From positions 62,001 through 126,000 of the forward strand of contig NZ_JAFMZM010000001.1 of the NCBI RefSeq assembly GCF_024436375.1: a stretch of DNA of 64,000 nucleotides, given 5' to 3'. The notes beneath the pieces were generated by a model, which had not been told where the DNA came from, ran no database searches, and saw nothing but the letters and a program-made list of their open reading frames with translations. Positions 52,816 to 62,010 of the stretch are shown one piece after another; position 1 is the stretch's first letter; every line of letters starts with the position of its first letter. Position numbers and translations under genes: made by a program. The DNA is from Nocardioides astragali (lineage in GTDB: Bacteria; Actinomycetota; Actinomycetes; Propionibacteriales; Nocardioidaceae).

Positions 52816-52850
52816 GTGAGCCACCAGGCTCACCCTGATCTGCATTTCGG
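52816..52850 (+). terminator. Hairpin after the right attachment site
   Basis: GGTGAGCC (52816-52823) pairs with GGCTCACC (52828-52835), followed by CTGATCTGCATTT. The TCTGCATTT tail is shared with the hairpin after tRNA-Asp, and this may be the original tRNA terminator moved away by insertion. Confidence 0.6.
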
Positions 52851-52876
52851 CCACGCACCGGTTTCCGGAGGCTCCC

Positions 52877-52882
52877 TAGGCT
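52877..52882 (+). promoter_or_regulatory. Leaderless -10 element of the zincin gene
   Basis: TAGGCT followed by 6 nt and the ATG at 52889. Confidence 0.5.
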
Positions 52883-52888
52883 GTCCCC

Positions 52889-53242
52889 ATGCCCGTCGAC
52901 CTGGACCCAGCAGCCTTCGACGCCATGGTCGAGCGGGCCCTCGACGGTCTGCCCGACGACCTGGCCCGCCTTGTCGACAATGTCGTGGTGCTCGTCGAGC
53001 CAGAGGCGCCGGCCGACGACCCCGACCTGTTGGGCCTCTACGACGGGCTGGCCCTCACCGAGCGCCCGGCCAACCACTCCGGCATGCTGCCGGACCGGAT
53101 CCTGCTCTTCCGCGGGCCACTGCTCGACATGGCCGACAGCGAGGCGGACCTCGAGGAGGAGGTCCGGATCACTGTCGTCCACGAGGTGGCCCACCACTTC
53201 GGCCTCGACGACGCCCGGCTCCACGAGCTCGGCTGGGGCTAG
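52889..53242 (+). CDS. Minimal metallopeptidase (zincin) family protein
   Basis: 117-residue protein of the actinobacterial minimal gluzincin family with HEVAHHFGL (His98, Glu99, His102) near the C-terminus. Acidic N-terminal half. Activity of this family is largely uncharacterised. ATG at 52889 with a leaderless -10. Its end overlaps the crcB gene by 4 nt, tail to tail. Confidence 0.9.
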   Translation: MPVDLDPAAFDAMVERALDGLPDDLARLVDNVVVLVEPEAPADDPDLLGLYDGLALTERPANHSGMLPDRILLFRGPLLDMADSEADLEEEVRITVVHEVAHHFGLDDARLHELGWG

Positions 53243-53568
53243 AGGGCGCCGATCGTCCACCCGAGAGCGCAGGCGCCGACCGAGAGGACGGTCGTCGCCA
53301 GGACGTACGCCGCCGCGGTCGGAGCCGGCCGCTCGACGGACTGCACCGCGAACGACGAGAACGACGTGAAGGCGCCGCAGAAGCCCGTGCCGAGCAGCGC
53401 CCACCCGCCCACCCCGAGCGACAGCGCGGCGAAGACGCCGAACAGGCCAGAACCGAGGGTGTTGACCACCAGCATCCCGGTCGGGAAGCGCCCGTCGAGG
53501 GCCTGCGCCAAGGCGTAGCGAAGCGGAGCGCCGACCGCGGCACCCAGCGCGACGAGCAACACTGTCAT
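53239..53568 (-). CDS. crcB: Fluoride channel subunit CrcB
   Basis: 109-residue, four-helix membrane protein with the Fluc signatures GAPLRYAL, VVNTLGSGLFGVFAAL and GTGFCGAFTSFSSFAVQ. Exports fluoride as a dimer, probably with the neighbouring copy. Followed on the same strand by the upstream homologue at 53576. Confidence 0.93.
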   Translation of the reverse strand: MTVLLVALGAAVGAPLRYALAQALDGRFPTGMLVVNTLGSGLFGVFAALSLGVGGWALLGTGFCGAFTSFSSFAVQSVERPAPTAAAYVLATTVLSVGACALGWTIGAL

Positions 53569-53575
53569 GGGCTGA

Positions 53576-53977
53576 TCACCCCAGTGCTCCGTCCGGCTCG
53601 GGACGCCGAGCGATCCGCTGTCCTAGCGCCGCGGCCAGCAACCCGACGGCGATCGTGGACACCAGGTAGAGCCCGGCGATCCCGGCGTGTCCGTCGTCCG
53701 CCAGGGCACGGGTCTGTCCGGCCCACGCCGACACGGTGGTGAAGCCCCCCAGGACCCCCGGACCGAGGACGAGCGTGACCCGCCGCGAGCTACGTACGAG
53801 CGCGAGAGCGGGCAGCGCGCCGAGCGCGAAGGCCCCGACCACGTTGATCGCCATCGTCGCCCACGGGAACAGCGTGTCGGGCGCACCACTGTCCACACCG
53901 AAGCGGAGAACAGCTCCGACGGCACCACCGGCTGCCACCGGGAGCAGGTCGGAGACCCGCACCGAGCGTGCGCTCAC
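53576..53977 (-). CDS. crcB: Second CrcB fluoride channel subunit
   Basis: 133-residue CrcB family protein with GAVGAVLRFGV, AINVVGAFALGALPAL and LGGFTTVSAWAGQT. The paired crcB genes in actinobacteria form heterodimers. Overlaps the ATPase-domain gene start side by 4 nt. Confidence 0.92.
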   Translation of the reverse strand: MSARSVRVSDLLPVAAGGAVGAVLRFGVDSGAPDTLFPWATMAINVVGAFALGALPALALVRSSRRVTLVLGPGVLGGFTTVSAWAGQTRALADDGHAGIAGLYLVSTIAVGLLAAALGQRIARRPEPDGALG

Positions 53978-54975
53978 CCGACCTGGCTCGTGGACGACGA
54001 GTCGGGGCGAGACTGCCCGTTCCAGGGCTGCGCGGTCGCACCGCCGAGCTGGTGGATCAGCTCGCCGAGCAGCCAGTTGTGGAACGTGCGTTGGGGAGTG
54101 GTGCGGGCCATCGACAGCAGCCGCTCGGCCCGGCAGAACGCATCGGCGACGTCGAACATCTCGGTCATCGTCACGAAGATCGGTGCGGCCTCCGGCATCA
54201 TCGAGAACCTCACGTCGACGCGGGGCAGTCCCCGGTTGGCCGCCTGTCGGATCTGCTCGTGATAGGTGTCGGGGAACTGGCGCTCGAAGTTGGCGAACAT
54301 CGACGTGAGGTCGCCGGCCAACGGGTAGTCGGACTGGTGCGAGAGCGACAGGAGCCGCAGCTCGCGGCGCAGCTCGTGGTACTGCTGGCTCAGGGAGAGG
54401 TAGAGCGGAACCTCGAGTCCGAGGAGCTGGATCTCGACGGCGACGTCACTGGTGGGCTCGGGGTGCGGGCGGTCCTGCTGGTCGATGACCCACTCGGCCG
54501 AGCCCTCGTCGGTCATCTGCTGCGCGGGCTCGAACCACACGATCTTGCCGTCGGACTCGATCGTCGCGCCCCAGGCGACCGCGCACTGGGCGACCATCGC
54601 GAGACCGCGTCCGAACGTGAGCAGCAGGTCGAGGTCGTCCTCGGGGACCGTGGCCGGCGGGACGGGAGGCCTGGTCGAACCGTCGACCACCTCGATGCGG
54701 GGATGGCTGGCTGTGCCGCGCACCCGCACCTTGAACGGGGCGGTGGCGTGGAGGATCGCGTTGGCCACCAGCTCGGACACGCCCAGCTCGGCGCACTCGA
54801 CGAGGTCGGTCCGCTCGAGCCGCTCGCAGACGTCGCCGACCCACCGTCGCGCGTCTGCCGCGGCGCGCGGCGACGATGCCAGCGTCAGTTCTGAGCTCAG
54901 CGGCAACTGGGACTCATTTCGGCGGGGGGTGGGCAGTCCAGTGGGGCCATCATTGCCCGAAGAGGGACGGTTCAA
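53974..54975 (-). CDS. RsbW-like ATPase-domain protein
   Basis: 333-residue cytoplasmic protein. Residues about 25-150 are a GHKL ATPase of the anti-sigma/RsbW type (SELVANAILHATAPFKVRVR, EVVDGSTRPPVPP, and GRGLAMVAQCAVAWGATIE). The last ~180 residues are helical, without a known domain. I choose the TTG at 54975, which overlaps the stop of a tiny upstream ORF, because no ATG or GTG is available. Likely a stress or sigma-factor regulator; the partner is not in the window. Confidence 0.8.
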   Translation of the reverse strand: MNRPSSGNDGPTGLPTPRRNESQLPLSSELTLASSPRAAADARRWVGDVCERLERTDLVECAELGVSELVANAILHATAPFKVRVRGTASHPRIEVVDGSTRPPVPPATVPEDDLDLLLTFGRGLAMVAQCAVAWGATIESDGKIVWFEPAQQMTDEGSAEWVIDQQDRPHPEPTSDVAVEIQLLGLEVPLYLSLSQQYHELRRELRLLSLSHQSDYPLAGDLTSMFANFERQFPDTYHEQIRQAANRGLPRVDVRFSMMPEAAPIFVTMTEMFDVADAFCRAERLLSMARTTPQRTFHNWLLGELIHQLGGATAQPWNGQSRPDSSSTSQVG

Positions 54976-54992
54976 ACCTTGAGCGTCACCAT
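54972..54992 (-). CDS. Six-codon upstream ORF overlapping the ATPase-domain gene
   Basis: ATG at 54992 with AGGAG at a 6-nt spacing encodes MVTLKV and stops at TGA 54972. The stop overlaps the TTG start of the following gene (TTGA). Probably a leader ORF for translational coupling. Confidence 0.4.
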   Translation of the reverse strand: MVTLKV

Positions 54993-55123
54993 AGTTTCTC
55001 CTGAGGCACGATGGGGGCTGTGAGCAATGAGACGCGGTCGGCGTTTCGCGCTCACGGTCCCGAACGGAGGACAATGGAGACGTAGCGGAACTGACAATCG
55101 CACCTACGACCCTAGGAGCTTCC

Positions 55124-56605
55124 ATGACCCCCACGCAGGCACCGCGCCACAAGGTGGTCGTGATCGGGTCCGGCTTCGGCGGGCTCTTCGGCACGAAGGC
55201 GCTGCGCCGGTCCGACGTGGACGTCACCGTCATCGCGAAGACGACCCACCACCTCTTCCAGCCCCTGCTCTACCAGGTCGCGACGGGCATCCTGTCCGAG
55301 GGCGAGATCGCCCCGCCGACCCGCGAGATCCTCAGCGGCCAGGACAACGCCCGCGTCATCCTCGGCGAGGTCACCGCCATCGACCTCGAGTCCAGGACCG
55401 TCACCTCGAAGGTCCTCGGCCGGGACACGGTCACGTCGTACGACTCCCTGCTGGTCGCGGCTGGTGCCAGCCAGTCCTACTTCGGCAACGACCACTTCGC
55501 CGAGTTCGCCCCCGGCATGAAGAGCATCGACGACGCGCTCGAGCTGCGCGGGCGGATCTTCGGCGCCTTCGAGATGGCCGAGCTCGGCGCCACCCGCGGT
55601 GACGACGTGGACCACCTGCTGACCTTCGTGGTCGTCGGCGCCGGCCCCACGGGTGTGGAGATGGCCGGACAGATCGCCGAGCTCGCCCACCGCACGCTGC
55701 GCAAGGACTTCCGCGCCATCAACACCCGCGACGCCCGGATCGTGCTGATCGACGCGGCTCCCCAGGTGCTGCCGCCGTTCGGTGCCAAGCTCGGCGCCAA
55801 GACCAAGGCGGAGCTGGAGAAGCTCGGCGTAGAGGTGATGCTCGGCGCGATGGTCACCGACGTCGACGAGCGCGGCCTCGAGGTGAAGTTCAAGGACGGC
55901 ACCGTCGAGCGGATCAACTCGGTCGCCAAGATCTGGGCCGCAGGCGTGCAGGCCAACCCGCTCGGCAAGACCCTCTCGGAGCAGACCGGTGCCCCGCTCG
56001 ACCGCGCCGGCCGGATCGCGGTCAACCCCGACCTCACGCTGCCGGGCCACCCCGAGGTCTTCGTGGTGGGCGACATGATCGCCCTCGACAACCTGCCGGG
56101 TGTCGCCCAGGTGGCCATCCAGGGTGCGAAGTACGCCGCCAAGGAGATCAACAACCGGCTCGAGGGCAAGCAGCCGCAGGAGCCGTTCAAGTACTTCGAC
56201 AAGGGCTCGATGGCCATCATCAGCCGGTTCCGGGCCGTGGCGATGGTCGGCAAGCTCCGCCTCACCGGCATCGTGGCCTGGCTGATGTGGCTCGGGGTCC
56301 ACCTGATCTACCTCACGGGTTTCAAGAACCGGGTCTCGGCGCTGATGCGCTGGGCGATCACCTTCATCAGCAACGACCGCTCCGAGCGCACCACGACCGA
56401 GCAGCAGATCTTCGCCCGGGCCGCGCTGGCCCGATTGCGCGGTGGCGCGGCCGACCTCGTCTCCGACCCCGGCATCTACGACGCCACGCGGGCGATGATG
56501 GAGGAGACCCGTCGCCAGGAGCTCGAGGCGGCCGCGGTCCGGGAGGCCGAGCTCACCGACTCGGGTGCCCGCGGTGTGCCGGCCGATCGCGTCGGCGGCG
56601 CCTGA
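55124..56605 (+). CDS. ndh: Type II NADH dehydrogenase
   Basis: 493-residue single-subunit NADH:quinone oxidoreductase. FAD-binding GxGxxG in VVVIGSGFGGLFGTKAL near residue 13, second dinucleotide site VVVGAGPTGVEMAGQIAEL near residue 172, and VVGDMIALDNLPGVAQVAIQ near 315. The C-terminal part has an amphipathic and hydrophobic membrane-anchoring helix (WLMWLGVHLIYLTGF). The ATG at 55124 has AGGAGC upstream. Full length. Confidence 0.95.
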   Translation: MTPTQAPRHKVVVIGSGFGGLFGTKALRRSDVDVTVIAKTTHHLFQPLLYQVATGILSEGEIAPPTREILSGQDNARVILGEVTAIDLESRTVTSKVLGRDTVTSYDSLLVAAGASQSYFGNDHFAEFAPGMKSIDDALELRGRIFGAFEMAELGATRGDDVDHLLTFVVVGAGPTGVEMAGQIAELAHRTLRKDFRAINTRDARIVLIDAAPQVLPPFGAKLGAKTKAELEKLGVEVMLGAMVTDVDERGLEVKFKDGTVERINSVAKIWAAGVQANPLGKTLSEQTGAPLDRAGRIAVNPDLTLPGHPEVFVVGDMIALDNLPGVAQVAIQGAKYAAKEINNRLEGKQPQEPFKYFDKGSMAIISRFRAVAMVGKLRLTGIVAWLMWLGVHLIYLTGFKNRVSALMRWAITFISNDRSERTTTEQQIFARAALARLRGGAADLVSDPGIYDATRAMMEETRRQELEAAAVREAELTDSGARGVPADRVGGA

Positions 56606-56723
56606 CCAAGCGGGAGCCCAGGAGGCAACACGGGACCACCCAAAGTCGGGAAACGCCTGCGCGCGCACCTCGTGGTCCGCACACTTGTCGTCGGGCTCGA
56701 CCACGACAGGGAGGTGAGCGGCG

Positions 56724-58061
56724 ATGCGACTCTCCTGGCGCAGCGTCACCTCGCTGGCTGCCGCCGTCGCGTGCCTGGCCTCCTTGCTGGGCGCGACGGC
56801 CTCGCCCCCCGCGTACGGCGCTGGGTCCGAGCGCACCTTCACCCTCGCGCCGCTGGCCGGCGGCACCGACCTGCCGAACCCGCTTCGCGGTCAGTACCGC
56901 TGGCTCGGGGCGGAGCCCACGCCTGCGACGGCGACCTCGAACGACGTCTACTACCGCGACCAGGTCTACTGGGGGCGGATCGAGAAGGCGGACAACGCCT
57001 GGGACTTCTCCCTGATCGAAGCCGGCCTGGCCGAAGCCGGTGCGCGGGGTGGGAAGTTCGGGTTCCGGGTCATGGCGTACTGCCCCGGCTGCTGGATGGA
57101 GAGCCGCGCCGACTTCCCTCCCGTCACGCCGTCCTTCGTCCCGCGACAGTCCGGTGGCTACCTCCCGGACTGGAACTCGCCCGCCTTCCTGAGCCAGTGG
57201 AAGGAGCTGATGGCCGAGCTCGGCCGCCGTTACGGCGACGACCCGCGGCTGGGCTACGTCGACGTGGGCGGCTACGGGAGCTACGGCGAGTGGCACGTCG
57301 ACGCGGGAGCGAGGATCTCCGACGCCAACGGGCTCGCCGTCGTGCACGCGGTCGCGACAGCATTCCCGACCAAGCACGTCCTCATCAACACGATGACGCC
57401 GGTGCCGTTCACGTTGAAGGCGCTCAAGGCGCATGGCAACCTCGGCCTGCGCACCGACAGCCTCGGCTGCCCGGACATGTACTCGATGGTGCCCGCCGAC
57501 GTACGGCTCCAGGAGGTGTGGCGCACGCGCCCCTTCTTCTCCGAGTGGTGCACGCGGGCCGACCCGGTCCTCGGCGCCCAACAGGTCCGCCGATTCCACG
57601 TCTCGACCCTCTCCTCGGGCAACATGCCGTGGGACCACAGCACGCTGACGGACCGCCAGCGCTCGGCCTACGTCAAGGCGCTCGCCACGGCCGGCTACCG
57701 CATCCGCCTCCGCTCGATGACCATGCCGGACGCGTTCGCAGGGGGAGGTCGCATCGCCGTGCGGACCGCCTGGGCCAACCAGGGCACCGCGCCGACGTAC
57801 GACGCCTGGGACGTCCGCCTCACCTTCGTGCACGCCGCCACCGGCCGGTCGGTCACCAGGTCCCTCGGCCAGCAGCTGAAGGGGCTCGTCGCCACGTCGA
57901 CGCGGAGCGTGATGGTGAGGACGTCCGGCCTGCCCGCCGGGCGGTACGACGTGTTCGTGAGCGTCGTCGACCCGTCCGGCTACTCCGTGCCGATGCACCT
58001 GGCCAACGCCGGACGATCCGCGTCCGGTGCCTACCGGGTGGGCGGGGTGAAGGTGCGCTGA
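56724..58061 (+). CDS. Secreted DUF4832/DUF4874-type protein
   Basis: 445-residue secreted protein. Signal peptide LSWRSVTSLAAAVACLASLL to about residue 30. The N-terminal part resembles a TIM-barrel DUF4874 domain (PLRGQYRWLGAEPTPAT, YRDQVYWGRIEKADNAWDFS), followed by a DUF4832 domain (LPDRIRLRSM-like GYRIRLRSMTMPDAFAGGGR). Related proteins are glycoside-hydrolase-like. The ATG at 56724 starts the signal. Substrate unknown. Confidence 0.85.
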   Translation: MRLSWRSVTSLAAAVACLASLLGATASPPAYGAGSERTFTLAPLAGGTDLPNPLRGQYRWLGAEPTPATATSNDVYYRDQVYWGRIEKADNAWDFSLIEAGLAEAGARGGKFGFRVMAYCPGCWMESRADFPPVTPSFVPRQSGGYLPDWNSPAFLSQWKELMAELGRRYGDDPRLGYVDVGGYGSYGEWHVDAGARISDANGLAVVHAVATAFPTKHVLINTMTPVPFTLKALKAHGNLGLRTDSLGCPDMYSMVPADVRLQEVWRTRPFFSEWCTRADPVLGAQQVRRFHVSTLSSGNMPWDHSTLTDRQRSAYVKALATAGYRIRLRSMTMPDAFAGGGRIAVRTAWANQGTAPTYDAWDVRLTFVHAATGRSVTRSLGQQLKGLVATSTRSVMVRTSGLPAGRYDVFVSVVDPSGYSVPMHLANAGRSASGAYRVGGVKVR

Positions 58062-58125
58062 CCGGGGTTGTGCCCGGGCGGCTCCCCGATGCAAGGTCGT
58101 AGGACCAGCGTGGAGGAGGCGAGCC

Positions 58126-58689
58126 GTGCCAGAGCTCATGGTCGACGTGATCACGTCATTGGACGGCTTCTCGTCCGCGGAGGGTTGGCCCGGCCTGTGG
58201 GGGATGGGCGGGCCTGACTACTTCGCCTGGCTCGAGCAGGACGCCGGCGCGGAGGACACCGTGCTGATGGGCGCCACCACCTATCGCCTGTTCGCCGGGT
58301 TCGTGGAGTCCGGCGAGGAGGACATGAGCGGCCTGACGACGATGGACAAGGTCGTGTTCTCCTCCACCCTCGACGAACCGCTCGCCTGGGCCAACACCCG
58401 CCTCGTCCGTGGAGACGCCGTGGAGGCGGTCCGCGAGATGTTGCGGGACGGCCACACCTCCCTGCGCACCATCGGCAGCCTGACCCTGTGCCGCTCGCTG
58501 GTCGCCGCCCGGTTGGTGGACCGGCTGCGGGTCGTCGTGTTCCCGGTGATCAACGGGGCGACCGGGCGTGAGCACTTCTACACCGGGTGGCCGGACGTCG
58601 TTCTCGAGACCGTGGAGCACCGCACCTTCGACGGCCGGCTGCAGATGATGGAGTTCGTGCCGCGGGTGGTGGATGGTCCGCCCGGGTGA
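58126..58689 (+). CDS. Dihydrofolate reductase family (RibD C-terminal-like) protein
   Basis: 187-residue protein of the DHFR/RibD-C superfamily, starting with PELMVDVITSLDGFSSAEGW and then AEDTVLMGATTYRLFAGFVE and LRTIGSLTLCRSLVAARLVD. The usual role is NADPH-dependent reduction of a small molecule; the substrate here is unknown. GTG start at 58126 with GGAGGCGAGC upstream. Confidence 0.9.
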   Translation: MPELMVDVITSLDGFSSAEGWPGLWGMGGPDYFAWLEQDAGAEDTVLMGATTYRLFAGFVESGEEDMSGLTTMDKVVFSSTLDEPLAWANTRLVRGDAVEAVREMLRDGHTSLRTIGSLTLCRSLVAARLVDRLRVVVFPVINGATGREHFYTGWPDVVLETVEHRTFDGRLQMMEFVPRVVDGPPG

Positions 58690-58705
58690 GACGGAAGGCC
58701 GTCCG

Positions 58706-58975
58706 TCAGCCGACCACGGTGTTCTGGTCGACGAGCACCTTCCACTCTCCGCGCTCGTAGGTCCACGTGATGATGATCGCGAGGGGCACCGCTCCGTCGC
58801 CGTCGGTGTAGACCGAGTCGAAGAGGACCAGGGCGGTGTCGCACCCGGCGACCGCGGTGTGCCGGACCTCCAGCGTCTGGGTCCAGTCGGTCCGCGCGAA
58901 GAAGCCGTCGACGAAGTCCGCCACCTCGCCCCTGCCCACCAGCGTGTATCCGCCGGGGAGCACCGCGGTGACGTC
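58706..58975 (-). pseudogene. Truncated NTF2/SnoaL-like protein
   Basis: C-terminal ~89 residues of a SnoaL-like (NTF2 superfamily) protein (DVTAVLPGGYTLVGRGEVAD to WKVLVDQNTVVG). The first ~30-40 residues expected for the family are missing. The frame stays open upstream but reads into the opposite-strand ArsR remnant. There is no start at the junction, so the gene is probably non-functional. Confidence 0.6.
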
Positions 58976-58978
58976 CGC

Positions 58979-59281
58979 GTGGCCGTCCTGCGCTACCCCG
59001 TACGCACGGTGGGGGACCCGGCCACCACCGTCCGTGGCCGCGCGCTGGGCAAGCTCATCGGCCACACCCGCGTCGAGCTCCTCCACGACCTCGTCGCGCC
59101 CCGGTGCACGGCGACGCTCAGCGAGCGGCACCGGCTGAGCGCGGCGACGATCTCCTACCACCTCCAGATCCTGCACGACTGCGGCCTGGTCACGCGGGTG
59201 CGCCGGGGCAACGTGGTCGACTACCAGCGCAGTCGCCGGGCCGAGGCGCTGCTCCTCGGCCCTGAGGTGACTCTGCTCTGA
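58979..59281 (+). pseudogene. Truncated ArsR-type (DUF5937-like) regulator
   Basis: C-terminal ~100 residues of a large ArsR-type regulator (VAVLRYPVRTVGDPATT and the HTH segment LSAATISYHLQILHDCGL). The N-terminal domain is absent. A GTG at 58979 could start a fragment. It abuts the NTF2-like remnant head to head within 3 nt, indicating a recombination or deletion joint. Confidence 0.6.
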
Positions 59282-59347
59282 CGGATCCTCTGACGGAGCT
59301 TCGGACGGAACATCTGACGCAGGAGGCGCGTCAGCGTCGCTGTGCCC

Positions 59348-60574
59348 TCACCCGAGCGACTGCCCGGGGTCGGGCGCCTCGGGAGCGGTCTCCCACACAC
59401 GGATCCAGTCCACGTACATGTGCTGGGGGAGCCGGCGCGTCTTGATCTTCGGGATCTCGTAGTCCGCGGCGATCAGGCTCAGGATGGGGAACTGCCGGAC
59501 GGCGGAGATGCCGCGACTCATCCGGGCGGTCTCCTTGCCGTCGATACGGAAGACCATCGTGCGCGGCGTCCACTCGACCGAGAAGACGTGGTAGTTCTTC
59601 GACCAGCCGTCGCGGCTGCTCGCGAGGAAGGACTCGGCGTTCGGGACCCACCCGCCCGACGTGACCCTGCGCCTGCCGTCGTAGCGGTGCATGAAGGTCG
59701 CCAGGCCGCCTTGGGGATGGTGGTTGCCGAAGTACTCGACGACGTCGATCTCGCTGCCGATGCCCGGGTACAGCCCTCCCACCGGTTGCAGCCAGAACGC
59801 TCCGTGCTGGCCGCGCAACCGGTGGAACTTCACACGCGCCGCCGCGACGCCGTACCGGAAGGAGTACGCACCCTCCGTGCCGATGTGGCCGTTGAGGCGG
59901 TAGGCGAACTTCCCGGAGACCGCGTCGCGACCGCGGATCCGGCACTTGGTCGTGGCGTTGGGGTCCTTGACGACGCTGAGGCGCACCGCACCCCCACCGA
60001 CCCGGACCGCGCTGGGGTCGCCCTTGGAGCACGAGCGACGACTCGTGGCCACGTAGTCCCGGCCGCGGTGGCTCCACACGGAGTCGAGCCCGGAGCCGGA
60101 GAACTCGTCGGTCCAGGTCGCGTCGAGCCAGCGCGCGGTGCTGACGGGGCCGCTCGTGAGCGCCCGGAGACCGTCCGACGCCATCGCCCTCACCCGGAAG
60201 GTCAGGGGACGGCCGTCCACCGCCGCGGTCGCGGCGAACTGGGCTCGGCCCCGCCCGTCCTGCCTGACCGTGGCGACGGCCGCCCAGGTCTCCCCGTGCT
60301 GGACCTGGAGCTGGACCTTGCGACCCACCCGCACCGGCCGCAGCGTGGCGGTGATGGCGGCCCTGGCCGAGTCGGGGCTGGCGACCTCTCTGCCGTGCTG
60401 GACGATCTGGGGCAGCGCCTCCAGCTTGACCCGCTGGTCGGCGGTGACGAGCACCGAGACGCTCGCCGGCGGGGTGCCCGGCTCGGTGGCCGATCCTGGT
60501 CCCGGCCGCCCGAGCAGCGACGCGGGCACGAGCAACGCGAGCGTGCAGCACGCGATGACCCTTCGAGCAGACAT
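59348..60574 (-). CDS. Secreted family 16 glycoside hydrolase
   Basis: 408-residue secreted beta-glucanase/galactanase-type enzyme. Signal peptide at residues 1-29, an Ig-like region at about 35-145, then the GH16 jelly-roll with the catalytic motif GSEIDVVEYFG (nucleophile Glu275, acid Glu280). The ATG at 60574 has GAAGG upstream. Probably hydrolyses beta-1,3/1,4-glucan or related polysaccharides outside the cell. Confidence 0.92.
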   Translation of the reverse strand: MSARRVIACCTLALLVPASLLGRPGPGSATEPGTPPASVSVLVTADQRVKLEALPQIVQHGREVASPDSARAAITATLRPVRVGRKVQLQVQHGETWAAVATVRQDGRGRAQFAATAAVDGRPLTFRVRAMASDGLRALTSGPVSTARWLDATWTDEFSGSGLDSVWSHRGRDYVATSRRSCSKGDPSAVRVGGGAVRLSVVKDPNATTKCRIRGRDAVSGKFAYRLNGHIGTEGAYSFRYGVAAARVKFHRLRGQHGAFWLQPVGGLYPGIGSEIDVVEYFGNHHPQGGLATFMHRYDGRRRVTSGGWVPNAESFLASSRDGWSKNYHVFSVEWTPRTMVFRIDGKETARMSRGISAVRQFPILSLIAADYEIPKIKTRRLPQHMYVDWIRVWETAPEAPDPGQSLG

Positions 60575-60724
60575 GTGTGACCTTCGTTCGTGCCGAGCGC
60601 GACGACGCGCTCCGACCATGGTGGCTGTTGCCGTCGCGAATGAGACGCCGCCGGCGTCGTCCTGGTTGTCGGTCGCCGGCGGAGCGCACCCCGAAGGGTG
60701 GTCCCACGTCGGCGACCGTCCCGC

Positions 60725-61330
60725 TCAGTCGTCGAACCCACGGGCCGCGAGCGCATCGCCTAGGTCGTCGGCGCGGTGCAGGGCCCGCACCAGCAGCGGT
60801 ACGACGAAGGCGCGGGGACTGAGCTCCAGACCCCTGGCCCGCTGGGCGTCACGCACCTCTCCGGCCAGGTCCGCCATCAGCGGCACGCATCGGATGGCGA
60901 GGTTGAGCGCCAGGCCCACCCGCAGCGGGTCGACGCCGATGAAACGGAGCGGTCGGCAGAGGGCGACGACCACGTCGATCAGGTCCGTCGTGCGGGTGGT
61001 CAGGGTGACCACGTTGGCCACGAGGACCAGGGCGAGGATGACTCCGACGAGGACGACCGTGCGGCCCCAGCCGATGAACACGACCTGGAAGACGGCAAGG
61101 GGGACGAGCACCCACGCCAGTGGCCGCACCATGTCGACGAGGACTCGCACCGGCACGCGGGCGAGGGGGTAGAGCGCCAGACCCGATGCGACGAACGCGG
61201 CAGTCTGCGCCGGCGTGTCGACGAGGACCGAGCCGGCGCCGGCGACGGCCAGCCCGGTCAGCTTCGCGGTCGCGGGCAGCCGGTGCAGCGGCGACGTACC
61301 GGCGCGGTAGAGCCCTAGTGCGCCGTTCAC
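60725..61330 (-). CDS. ECF transporter transmembrane protein (EcfT/BioN-like)
   Basis: 201-residue T component of an energy-coupling-factor importer, with about five helices and the coupling motif RDAQRARGLELS near residue 150. GTG start at 61330 overlaps the ATPase stop (GTGA). Works with the ATPase at 61327 and an S component outside the window. Vitamin specificity, possibly biotin, is inferred only from context. Confidence 0.88.
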   Translation of the reverse strand: MNGALGLYRAGTSPLHRLPATAKLTGLAVAGAGSVLVDTPAQTAAFVASGLALYPLARVPVRVLVDMVRPLAWVLVPLAVFQVVFIGWGRTVVLVGVILALVLVANVVTLTTRTTDLIDVVVALCRPLRFIGVDPLRVGLALNLAIRCVPLMADLAGEVRDAQRARGLELSPRAFVVPLLVRALHRADDLGDALAARGFDD

Positions 61331-62010
61331 GCCATCAGCTCCCGGTAGATCTTCACCGACTCCTCCGGCGAGCCGTCGTGCACCAGCCGAGTCCGGTCGA
61401 ACACCAGGACGCGGTCGAAGTCGGCCACCATCTCGAGGTGGTGGGTCACGAGGACGACCTGCTGGGGAAGGCCGGCCACGGTCTCGGCCACCATCCGGCT
61501 GTTTCGGAGGTCGAGCAGTGTGGTCGGCTCGTCCATGACGAGCAGCTCCGGCTCGGTGGCGAGGACGGAGGCCAGCGCCAGCAGTTGCTTCTGACCTCCC
61601 GAGAGCCGGTGCGCCGCATGGTCGGCATGCGCGTCCAGGCCATAGGCACGGAGCACCTCGTCGACGCGAGCAGCGGACTCGGCCTTGGGCAGACCGCGTC
61701 GGCGCAGGCCGAAGGCGACGTCCTCGGCCACGGTGGGCATCACGATCTGGGAGTCCGGATCGGTGAAGCAGAAGCCCACCTTCCTGCGCACCTCGCGGCC
61801 GTCGCGCGCGGTGTCCCACTCGCCCACACGGACCTTCCCACGAGAGGGGACGACCAGGCCGTTGAGCAGCCGTGCGAAGGTCGACTTGCCTGACCCGTTA
61901 GCGCCGATGACCCCGATGCGGTGCTCGTCGAGACGGACGTCGACGTCGGTCAGCGCCGGGTCTTCCCGGCCGGCGTAGACGTGGGAGACGCCGCTGATGT
62001 CGATCAGCAC
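61327..62010 (-). CDS. ECF transporter ATP-binding protein (BioM-like)
   Basis: 227-residue ATPase. Walker A GANGSGKSTFARLL, Q-loop VGFCFTDPDSQIVMP, signature LSGGQKQLLALASVLA, Walker B LLVMDEPTTLLD. GTG start at 62010, overlapping the thiolase end by 7 nt. Drives vitamin uptake together with the T component. Confidence 0.92.
   Translation of the reverse strand: MLIDISGVSHVYAGREDPALTDVDVRLDEHRIGVIGANGSGKSTFARLLNGLVVPSRGKVRVGEWDTARDGREVRRKVGFCFTDPDSQIVMPTVAEDVAFGLRRRGLPKAESAARVDEVLRAYGLDAHADHAAHRLSGGQKQLLALASVLATEPELLVMDEPTTLLDLRNSRMVAETVAGLPQQVVLVTHHLEMVADFDRVLVFDRTRLVHDGSPEESVKIYRELMA

Noticed and set aside
53239..53977. Fluoride riboswitch for the crcB pair
   Set aside because: The upstream region is coding sequence of the RsbW-like gene, with no room for the aptamer.
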